Assembly: GCA_001804885.1 (NCBI GenBank)
Contig: MHBM01000099.1
Location: forward strand, 18,392-50,539
DNA: 32,148 bases
Reading direction: 5' to 3'
From: Lentisphaerae bacterium RIFOXYA12_FULL_48_11
GTDB taxonomy: Bacteria > Verrucomicrobiota > Kiritimatiellia > UBA8416 > YA12-FULL-48-11
Program-made: the position numbers and the translations under genes
Notes under the pieces: generated by a model
Database searches by the model: none
What the model saw: the letters and a program-made list of their open reading frames with translations, nothing else
Told to the model about the DNA's origin: nothing
Part shown: one piece after another, positions 26,206 through 32,148 of the stretch
Position numbering within the stretch: position 1 is the first letter of the stretch
Layout: the number at the start of each line of letters is the position of its first letter

Positions 26206-26679
26206 TTACAGAAGGTTCGTTGATAGTTTCGCAATTTCAAGATCCTTCAACCAGTTTAATTCCCGCCTTCTCATGCGTAGATATCCTTGCTTGTCATAAT
26301 CTGTTGAATCCATTAAGTGGTCACAACCATGGGCCAGATAAAGCGAGAGTTCTTTTGATGCGGTCCATCTCTGTTTTATTTTGGCTGAGTGAGTAATTGC
26401 GCGCTGAATATTTACAAAAATCTCTCCGGAATAGAGGTTATTTTCGCCTGGCATCGGATTGTAGCGGAGGCTGATTACGTCTGTAATTTCGCGTATATCG
26501 AAAAGCTTTGTCTTACATTCTCTTATCTGTTCGTCGTTCATCAGGACGACTGATATTTCGCTCCACTTTAGTTTTGGGGAAAGTGGCATTGCTTTATACA
26601 TCAACTTGCGAATCAGTTTCTTGATGTTGTTAATTCTTGGATGCCAACTCTTTTGGCGGTTGTTTATCTCAATCTTCAT
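26206..26679 (-). CDS. ybeY: Endoribonuclease YbeY, variant metal site
   Basis: YbeY/UPF0054 family, a metal-dependent RNase needed for 16S rRNA 3' end maturation and ribosome quality control. Visible motifs are 'EISVVLMNDEQIRE' and 'EITDVISLRYN' (usual TDVLSFP), 'YSGEIFVNIQRA' (usual LGDI.I), and the metal segment 'LAHGCDHLMDSTDYDK'. The first two His ligands are present, but the third (H in HGxxHLLGYDH) is Asp by position; Bacteroidetes YbeY proteins show a similar change. The protein is therefore probably functional but belongs to the variant group. ATG 26679 ('MKIEINNRQ') is chosen as the family-like start; ATG 26703 adds eight residues. It overlaps the end of the HD-protein gene by 11 bp. 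Confidence 0.88.
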   Translation of the reverse strand: MKIEINNRQKSWHPRINNIKKLIRKLMYKAMPLSPKLKWSEISVVLMNDEQIRECKTKLFDIREITDVISLRYNPMPGENNLYSGEIFVNIQRAITHSAKIKQRWTASKELSLYLAHGCDHLMDSTDYDKQGYLRMRRRELNWLKDLEIAKLSTNLL

Positions 26680-28210
26680 CTTTGGGATAGGGGATCCGGC
26701 CATGAAACATGTTCATCAAGGTGAAGACAAAAGATCTTCTGACTTCGGCCAGTTCTGACAAGGAGAGGTCGCATTCGTCAAGCTGGCCGTCTTCGAGGCG
26801 GGTGTTGATTATTTCATTAACCAGATCTTCCATGCTTGCCGGATTCTTTTTTTCCATGGTTCTGGACGCGGCTTCCACGGCATCGGCGAGACACAATATG
26901 CCGGATTCGCGCGATGACGGCTTGGGCCCTGGATACCTGAAGCCACTTTCGTCAATTTCATGCTGGTCGGTTTTGTGAATGGCATCTACCTGGTTTAGTT
27001 CGAGCAGGAGCTGTGATTTTGCCTTGTAGTGGAAATATGACAACAGGCTTGTACCATGATGTTCCTGTATCGTCCTGATTATGGGAGGTGGCAGTTTGTG
27101 GATTTGTCCCAGGCTGACACCCTCCTTTACGTGCGAAATAATTACAAGGGTGCTCATGCTTGGAGCAAGGTCATCGTGAGGGTTGTTACTCAATCTGATG
27201 TTTTCCACAAAGAATTCTGGTTTGACAAGTTTGCCTATGTCGTGAAAGTAGGCCGACACTCTTGCCAGCAGGGAATTAGCACCAATTTCATCAGCCGCAG
27301 CCTGTGCAAGATTTGCCACCAGCAGGCTGTGATGATAAGTGCCGGGAGCTTCCATTGAGAGTCGCTGAAGCAGGGGATGGGCTGGATCGGAGATTTCAAG
27401 GAGCTTGATATCTGTTGTTATTCCAAAAAACGACTCGAATAAAGGCAATATAATGAGTGAAAGAACGGCTGAGAAAAAGCCGCTAACCAGGCATGCAGCG
27501 GATTGTTTGAGAACCAGGGTAACATCGGGGACATTCCAGTTCAGGGCCGTCAGTCCGGAGACACACAGAATCTCTGCCAGCCCTATTACCAGTCCGGTGG
27601 TAAATACTCTGCGTCTGGTTCTGACGTTTGTTGCCATTTGGGCTGTTATAACTGTGGCAATCATTCCGGTGACGAGGACTGAAAAACTGTTATTGGCCAT
27701 TATTGCCATCACGAAACTGGTCCAGACTCCAACTGCAATACCAACAACACCGTCTATGAGAAGAGTGGCTAAAAGCGGGGCGAGAGCAAGGGGGAGAAGG
27801 AAGTCGGCGACGGGAAGTGGAATCATTGATGCATCCCTTGCCAGTGACAATAATGCCCTCGCGGGAATTATGGCAAAGAGTGATATAAGTGATAACATGA
27901 AGATCATTGAATTCCTGTGCAGCATTCCCGGTCGCATGATATTCAGGAAAAGGCCGGCGGCAAACATGCTGATCAGTACAAATATGCTTTTCCCTGCCAG
28001 AGGCAGAAATAGCTCCGGTTTGGACAGGCTTTCCAGTGCTTCGTCGGAGCCAAGCAGGAATACAGATGCAATCAGGAGCGCTGAAGCAATAAGTAACCCC
28101 ACGAAAGGGTGATCGTTGAAAGAAGTTCTCGAAACTGGTATTTTCCCAGAGTGTTTCTCGCGTTCCTTTGTTTTCTGCGCTCTTAGCCTTGAGATAGACA
28201 GTTCTTTCAT
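26669..28210 (-). CDS. 7TM-HD family phosphohydrolase lacking the extracellular sensor domain (PgpH-like)
   Basis: A membrane protein of about 513 residues. About seven hydrophobic helices fill residues 35-270, followed by a cytoplasmic HD domain with 'APGTYHHSLLVANLA', 'YFHDIGK' and 'IQEHHG', the HDIG metal-binding set. In characterised PgpH proteins this domain hydrolyses c-di-AMP. PgpH of Firmicutes is about 700 residues or more, with a large extracellular 7TMR-HDED domain after helix 1; here only about 20 residues separate helices 1 and 2, so that sensor is missing. ATG 28210 is used; a GTG at 28249 would add 13 residues. First gene of the minus-strand operon with ybeY and recO, and divergent from holA. 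Confidence 0.9.
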   Translation of the reverse strand: MKELSISRLRAQKTKEREKHSGKIPVSRTSFNDHPFVGLLIASALLIASVFLLGSDEALESLSKPELFLPLAGKSIFVLISMFAAGLFLNIMRPGMLHRNSMIFMLSLISLFAIIPARALLSLARDASMIPLPVADFLLPLALAPLLATLLIDGVVGIAVGVWTSFVMAIMANNSFSVLVTGMIATVITAQMATNVRTRRRVFTTGLVIGLAEILCVSGLTALNWNVPDVTLVLKQSAACLVSGFFSAVLSLIILPLFESFFGITTDIKLLEISDPAHPLLQRLSMEAPGTYHHSLLVANLAQAAADEIGANSLLARVSAYFHDIGKLVKPEFFVENIRLSNNPHDDLAPSMSTLVIISHVKEGVSLGQIHKLPPPIIRTIQEHHGTSLLSYFHYKAKSQLLLELNQVDAIHKTDQHEIDESGFRYPGPKPSSRESGILCLADAVEAASRTMEKKNPASMEDLVNEIINTRLEDGQLDECDLSLSELAEVRRSFVFTLMNMFHGRIPYPKDED

Positions 28211-28297
28211 GACTATCTTGAAAATACCCCCGTTTCTTTCTGTTGTCACTCTAAAATCCGCTTGTAGGAAAGGGGTGTAACGTTTATTTTGAAGGAC

Positions 28298-29386
28298 ATG
28301 GCTGCAACAGTATATTTAATTTTTGGTGATGAATACCTTGTTTCCGTAAAAGCTAAGGCATTAATCGAATCCCTTGTTCCTGCAGAGAAGAGAACGTTCG
28401 GGCTGGAAATCATTGATGGAGCTTCTGAAAACGTTGAATCTGGGGTCAAGATCGTGGACTTGTGCATGGAGGCGATTCAGACTGTTGGTTTTATGGGTGA
28501 CGGCAAGGTTATCTGGTTCCGTGATGCAAATTTTCTCCATGATAATGTTGTCGGCAAGAATGCCGATGTTAAGGAACGCTTAGAGAATCTGGCTGGGCTG
28601 ATTGAGAAAGGGTTACCAGAGGGGCAGGTCCTTGTCGTCACCGCGGCCAAGGTTGATAAAAGATATGCTTTCTATAAGGCGTGTAAAGGTGCTGGAAATG
28701 TTCAGGAATTTGCCGTGGCAGATAAGGCGTACATGGCGGATAAACAGGCGGCGCAAGTGGCAATGGACTTCTTCCGTAATGCCGGGTTGAAAGTGAATGA
28801 GCAGGTTCTTGACATGTTTCTTTCCAAAGTTGGTACAGATACCAGGCAGATTCTAAATGAAATAGAAAAACTTTCTGTTTATATGGGGATACAGAAAGAA
28901 GTGACAATAAATGATATCAAGGAAATCGTGTCGGCGGGACGTGAGGCGATTGTATGGGATCTGGCTGATGCTTTCGGTAGGCGTGACCTCAAGCTGGCTA
29001 TTGCGGTTTCACGGCAGCTTCTTTTCCAGAAAGAGAATGTAATCGGATTGATCATAACACTGGAAAACAGGGTGAAGGAACTGATGATTTACCGGGAAGG
29101 GTTGGATAATGGCTGGCTCTCTGCGGGACATGGGCCGCGTGGTGGGGCACAATGGCGGTCAGTTCCCCCCGAGATTGAAGACGTATTCTCTCGGAATTTT
29201 GAAAAAGATCCGAGAGGCGGGCATCCATTCCGGATAGGGGTTTTGGCGGAACAGGCCAGGCAATTCAGTCCCAGGCAGTTGCAGAAATGCAGGAAAGCTG
29301 TTCTTGATGCCCATGAAAAGTTAGTTTCTCGTGGTATTCCTGATGAAATGGTTTTGGAGCCTTTACTTATCCAGATGCTCTCTTGA
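28298..29386 (+). CDS. holA: DNA polymerase III delta subunit
   Basis: A 362-residue clamp-loader delta subunit. The N-terminus 'VYLIFGDEYLVSVKAKALIE' is the family start, 'GQVLVVTAAKVDKRYAFYKA' matches the usual strand with D.R..L.K, and 'VGTDTRQILNEIEKLSVYMG' is the conserved helix with N...E..KL. 'WDLADAFGRRDLKLAIAV' and the C-terminal 'RQFSPRQLQKC' agree with domain III. Delta opens the beta clamp during replication. A TTG at 28289 adds three residues and is better spaced from 'aggaaagggg', so the start is not certain. It is divergent from the HD-protein gene, with about 87 bp between start codons. Confidence 0.93.
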   Translation: MAATVYLIFGDEYLVSVKAKALIESLVPAEKRTFGLEIIDGASENVESGVKIVDLCMEAIQTVGFMGDGKVIWFRDANFLHDNVVGKNADVKERLENLAGLIEKGLPEGQVLVVTAAKVDKRYAFYKACKGAGNVQEFAVADKAYMADKQAAQVAMDFFRNAGLKVNEQVLDMFLSKVGTDTRQILNEIEKLSVYMGIQKEVTINDIKEIVSAGREAIVWDLADAFGRRDLKLAIAVSRQLLFQKENVIGLIITLENRVKELMIYREGLDNGWLSAGHGPRGGAQWRSVPPEIEDVFSRNFEKDPRGGHPFRIGVLAEQARQFSPRQLQKCRKAVLDAHEKLVSRGIPDEMVLEPLLIQMLS

Positions 29387-29410
29387 CATCGTGTGGTGGG
29401 ATTATAAAGT
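29383..29410 (+). promoter_or_regulatory. Likely sigma70-type promoter for tRNA-Thr
   Basis: A perfect -35 TTGACA (29383-29388, overlapping the holA stop) and a -10-like TAAAGT (29405-29410) with a 16-base spacer lie just upstream of the tRNA at 29431. TATAAA at 29403-29408 is an alternative -10 but with a 14-base spacer. Confidence 0.5.
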
Positions 29411-29430
29411 AGCGCCCGTTCTTTTCTCAG

Positions 29431-29506
29431 GCCAACGTAGCTCAGCTGGTAGAGCAGCTCATTCGTAATGAGCAGGTCGTCGGTTCGATCCCGACCGTTG
29501 GCTCCA
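29431..29506 (+). tRNA. tRNA-Thr, anticodon CGU
   Basis: A full cloverleaf can be drawn: acceptor arms GCCAACG/CGTTGGC, D stem GCTC/GAGC, anticodon stem GCTCA/TGAGC around loop TTCGTAA, T stem GTCGG/CCGAC around TTCGATC, discriminator T and encoded CCA. The anticodon CGT reads ACG (threonine). It stands alone between holA and the adenylate-forming enzyme gene. Confidence 0.97.
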
Positions 29507-29528
29507 TGTAATTTTCGAATAAAAAAAT

Positions 29529-30833
29529 ATGTGCCCAAAATTCCCCCCTGAGTATTATACAAATTGTCGAAAATCCCTGGAGACTGCGATCAGTCGTGTC
29601 GCGGCATACAAGAGTTGGCGAGTGCTTGATCCGGGGTCGGAATGCTCAATAGATGAACGTTATGCAGCAATGCCCATGCTGACGAAAGCGGATATCAGAC
29701 ACCATGGTTATGCCGGTTTTGTTCCTTCAGGAAGGGATTGTCGCAACGGGATCAAGAAAAACCATATCGAGTTGGTCAAAACCAGTGGGACTACCGATGA
29801 ACAGGTAACTCTCATCTGGAATCAGGACTGGTGGGATGCATCTGAAAGGGCTTCATGGAAACTGCATTCTTATGTTCGCAGGATATCGACAGGCCGTCAA
29901 AGGGAGGCTCTCCTGGCGAGTCCAATCTCTGTTGGAGTCATTTCCTGGTCGGGTAGAATGCTCTCAATGAAGAAACGCCGGCTCTGGCATTATCTCTTTT
30001 TAAACGAATTTATTGATGCTGCAGATTGGACAGATGCTCTGTTTGATAGAATGATCCATGAATTGGCTTTGTTCTGTCCGGTTGTCCTGGAGGCTAATCC
30101 AGCGCTTCTTGCCCGGCTTGCGTGGTATATAAACAGGAATGGCAGGAAAGTATTTAACCCTAAGCTCATTGTTCTTACTTATGAATTTCCATCTCGTGTT
30201 CATTTGAGGCAGATCAGAAAAGCATTTAGTTCGCCTATAGCCAGCTCTTATGGCTCTACAGAATCAGGTTATGTTTTCATGCAGTGTGAGAAAGGTAACT
30301 TTCATCAGAATGTCGATTTCTGTCGCGTTGATATTCAGCAATTTCGAAATGAATATACAGGGAAACGGAATGTTGGTCGGCTGCTTGTAACAACGTTTCG
30401 TAATAAGTGGTTCTCGATAGTCCGTTTTAATGTGGGAGATGTGGCTCGTATCCTGAAACCTGGGAGTTGCCCGTGTGGGCGCAGCAGCGGTTATACCGCA
30501 GTTATAGAGGGCAGGGTTTGTGATATTACTTTTAAGCTAAATGGACAAGCAGTTACGGTGGATCAGCTGGATAAAGTCGTAAATAAACTTACATGGGTGC
30601 TGGAGTATCAGCTTGAACAGAACTCTGCTTCCACCTATCTGTTAAGGGTGGTTTCCTGTATGTCTTCGTGCGTGGGCCTGGCAGAGGAAGCCATTCGGGT
30701 GTTGAAGCGTCTTTATGGCCGGGGGGCTGGAATAAAGGTCAAATTTGAGCGGATAATCATACCCGAAGTATCCGGAAAACACAGACTTGCAAAGACATCT
30801 TTTCCTGTTGATTCTGATTCGATGTTTGAATGA
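29529..30833 (+). CDS. Phenylacetate-CoA ligase / CapK-like adenylate-forming enzyme
   Basis: A 434-residue member of the ANL superfamily, PaaK/CapK branch. Motifs are the P-loop-like 'VKTSGTTDEQ', the adenine-binding 'YGSTESG', the motif 'IVRFNVGDVARIL' with the ribose-binding Asp, a 'CPCGR' pair and 'VIEGRVCDITFKLNG', close to the GR.DD..... motif of PaaK though less acidic. Members activate a carboxylate as an acyl-AMP and often transfer it to CoA or another acceptor; the acid here cannot be predicted. It begins 22 bp after the tRNA with no obvious ribosome binding site. It overlaps the S51-family gene by four bases (ATGA), so the two are probably translated together. Confidence 0.87.
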   Translation: MCPKFPPEYYTNCRKSLETAISRVAAYKSWRVLDPGSECSIDERYAAMPMLTKADIRHHGYAGFVPSGRDCRNGIKKNHIELVKTSGTTDEQVTLIWNQDWWDASERASWKLHSYVRRISTGRQREALLASPISVGVISWSGRMLSMKKRRLWHYLFLNEFIDAADWTDALFDRMIHELALFCPVVLEANPALLARLAWYINRNGRKVFNPKLIVLTYEFPSRVHLRQIRKAFSSPIASSYGSTESGYVFMQCEKGNFHQNVDFCRVDIQQFRNEYTGKRNVGRLLVTTFRNKWFSIVRFNVGDVARILKPGSCPCGRSSGYTAVIEGRVCDITFKLNGQAVTVDQLDKVVNKLTWVLEYQLEQNSASTYLLRVVSCMSSCVGLAEEAIRVLKRLYGRGAGIKVKFERIIIPEVSGKHRLAKTSFPVDSDSMFE

Positions 30834-31510
30834 AAAGAGTGATGAAAAGAATAATAGCAAAACCTGTATGTCTGATTGCTGGTGGACCTGGAATAAGTTT
30901 TTCCAAATTGCGGATCCTTTTCAGGAAGGTATTCAAAGTCTATGGCCTTGTTTCTCCGAAAATTGCCTATATCGGGGCGGCTAGTGCTGATAATCCGCGT
31001 TTCTTCAAATGGCTTAAGGATATGTTAATTGGCGCAGGTGCAAGAGATGTCGTTCTTGTGCCTGTTGTACGCACAAGAACCGATTTTGGACAAACCAAGG
31101 ATGTACTATGTGATGTGGATGTCGTGTTTATCAGTGGCGGTGATGTTGAGAAGGGGATGCAACTTTTGAAAGCGAGAAGGTTGGTTCCCGTCTTGAAGAA
31201 GTTGTTTGCAAAAGGCGTTCCATTTTTCGGTTTGTCAGCTGGAAGCATAATGCTTTCAAAGTCCTGGGTAAAATGGTCGGATTCGGATGATGATTCAACG
31301 GCTGAACGCTTTCCGTGTCTTGGCTTTGCGCCTGTATTCTGTGATACTCACGGTGAAGATGAGGATTGGGAAGAGCTTCGTGTGTTACTGAAATTGGCGA
31401 AGAGGACGGCAGTTGGTTACGGTATTACAACTTCAGCTGGCTTGATCGTAATGTCGGAAAGCAGGGTAAAGGCATTTGGTGGTCCTGTACACCGATTAAA
31501 AATCAATTAA
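30830..31510 (+). CDS. Peptidase S51 family protein (dipeptidase E / cyanophycinase-like)
   Basis: A 226-residue protein with the class I glutamine amidotransferase-like fold of family S51. 'CLIAGGPG' opens the fold, 'IAYIGAAS' is the second strand, 'VVFISGGDVEKGMQLL' is the family ISGGN/D motif, and 'FFGLSAGSIML' holds the nucleophile Ser136 in the GxSAG elbow. A downstream His in 'CDTHGEDEDWEE' may be the catalytic His. Known members cleave Asp-X dipeptides or cyanophycin; the substrate here is unknown. The ATG overlaps the stop of the upstream gene; ATG 30842 is a possible later start. The stop codon shares the sequence TTAA with the convergent Nudix gene. Confidence 0.88.
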   Translation: MKRVMKRIIAKPVCLIAGGPGISFSKLRILFRKVFKVYGLVSPKIAYIGAASADNPRFFKWLKDMLIGAGARDVVLVPVVRTRTDFGQTKDVLCDVDVVFISGGDVEKGMQLLKARRLVPVLKKLFAKGVPFFGLSAGSIMLSKSWVKWSDSDDDSTAERFPCLGFAPVFCDTHGEDEDWEELRVLLKLAKRTAVGYGITTSAGLIVMSESRVKAFGGPVHRLKIN

Positions 31511-32031
31511 GATTTCTTCAGGCTGTTAAGCCAGCATTTCCAGGCCTTACGTACTGAAGGGAATGCGAGTTGCGGGGCTTTGACTTGGCCAGGTTTTAAC
31601 CAGATGATACTTGCCACCTCATCCATTGCGGAAGCTTTGCCGGATGTTGATCTTGCCTTGTAAAATATGTCCAAGGTCTGATATGTCAGGCCCATGTAGT
31701 GATACCTGTTCGGGAACGTACAAAGATATTCAATATCGGATATTCTCATATTCACTTCTTCTTGAATTTCGCGGCGAAGAGCCTCTTCTGCGGTTTCTTT
31801 GAAATCCACGAAACCTCCTGGTGGGGCCAATTTACCCTTCGATGGTTCCTTTGCTCTTCGAATGAACAGCACTTGTCCGTTACTGCGACTGACAAAACAG
31901 GCGACTGCTGTTGCTGTATTGAAGAAAAGGGAGTAGCCGCAGCTGTTACAGTGAAAAAATATGTGGTTTTGTGCGGACGGGTATTTCACGCCACATCTTG
32001 GGCAAAAAAGAAAAGAGTGTTTTGGTTCCAT
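31507..32031 (-). CDS. Nudix hydrolase with N-terminal zinc ribbon
   Basis: A 174-residue protein. The N-terminus has a zinc ribbon, 'CPRCG' then 'CNSCG', followed by the Nudix fold. The Nudix box starts at 'GGFVDFKETAEEALRREIQ' and ends in 'EEV', which fits GX5EX7REUXEEXGU except that the last Gly is Asn. The layout recalls NudC-type or zinc-ribbon Nudix enzymes, which hydrolyse nucleoside diphosphate derivatives; no NudC SQPWPFPxS-type motif is seen, so the substrate is unknown. ATG 32031 ('MEPKHSF') is preferred; ATG 32055 adds eight hydrophobic-rich residues. It is convergent with the S51 gene, sharing a palindromic TTAA stop site. Confidence 0.88.
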   Translation of the reverse strand: MEPKHSFLFCPRCGVKYPSAQNHIFFHCNSCGYSLFFNTATAVACFVSRSNGQVLFIRRAKEPSKGKLAPPGGFVDFKETAEEALRREIQEEVNMRISDIEYLCTFPNRYHYMGLTYQTLDIFYKARSTSGKASAMDEVASIIWLKPGQVKAPQLAFPSVRKAWKCWLNSLKKS

Positions 32032-32078
32032 AATTATTTCAAACAAGTTAATCATAACTCTGACACACTACTGTCCGA

Positions 32079-32148
32079 TTAAAAACCCTTTAGAATCAAC
32101 TGATTTCGAACGTCCATCTTCTTGATTTGCAACCGATGTTTGGCAAAG
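32079..32148 (-). mobile_element. Possible 3' end of an insertion sequence transposase, cut by window edge
   Basis: A minus-strand frame enters from the right edge and ends at 32079 after 22 codons ('FAKHRLQIKK...NQLILKGF'), and the segment 'actgtccgatt' just beyond its stop resembles the terminal repeats of some IS4-family elements. Both signals are weak and the rest is outside the window. Confidence 0.2.

Noticed and set aside
27405..28112. Plus-strand frame of 235 codons opposite the 7TM-HD gene
   Set aside because: It mirrors the membrane-helix codons of the HD protein and shows no signal of its own.
29089..29562. Minus-strand frame containing 'GRDRTDDLLITNELLYQLSY'
   Set aside because: It is a translation of the antisense of the tRNA-Thr gene and of holA; this peptide is a well-known false protein produced from tRNA genes.

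Overview
The window is bacterial chromosomal DNA from a Gram-negative-type organism. It carries type II secretion/type IV pilus-like assembly genes, a PEP-CTERM protein (a substrate of the exosortase system), long secreted beta-repeat proteins, a MORN-repeat protein and GC-rich palindromic intergenic repeats. This mix suggests the PVC superphylum (Kiritimatiellota, Lentisphaerota or Verrucomicrobiota) or an Omnitrophota-like lineage. That placement is inference, because no rRNA gene or taxon-specific marker is present.

Region 1 (1-12360) is the most unusual. A very large secreted repeat and coiled-coil protein (cut by the left edge) and a signal-peptide protein with a duplicated ectodomain and one C-terminal membrane anchor lie directly before an atypical F-type ATPase cluster. 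The cluster order is alpha1, alpha2, a short epsilon, c, a b-delta fusion, gamma, a 310-bp palindrome-rich gap, then beta. There are two diverged, overlapping alpha genes. Alpha1 keeps the arginine finger (R351); alpha2 keeps its P-loop but has isoleucine at that position (I356). No subunit a gene is present. Epsilon lacks its C-terminal helical domain. The order matches neither the standard atp operon nor the N-ATPase operon. It may be a specialised F1-like machine built with two kinds of alpha subunit, perhaps working with the two exported proteins upstream.

Region 2 (12422-20821) is a type II secretion/pseudopilus operon: gspE, gspF, an exported HExxH metallopeptidase, gspG, gspI-like, gspJ-like, gspK, gspL (PilM-PilN-type fusion) and gspM/PilO-like. 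Secretin (GspD), GspC and prepilin peptidase are not in the window. A membrane-anchored coiled-coil/MORN protein and a PEP-CTERM protein follow, and a clear intrinsic terminator ends this block.

Region 3 (23206-32148) is mostly housekeeping. It holds a degenerate YchF/OLA1-family protein on the plus strand, convergent with a minus-strand operon that reads 7TM-HD phosphohydrolase, ybeY, recO, then a parvulin-type lipoprotein isomerase. Divergent from that operon are holA, a tRNA-Thr(CGU) with its own likely promoter, and a translationally coupled pair: a PaaK/CapK-like adenylate-forming enzyme and an S51-family peptidase homologue. A minus-strand Nudix hydrolase shares its stop site with the S51 gene. 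The last 70 bp may be the end of an insertion sequence.
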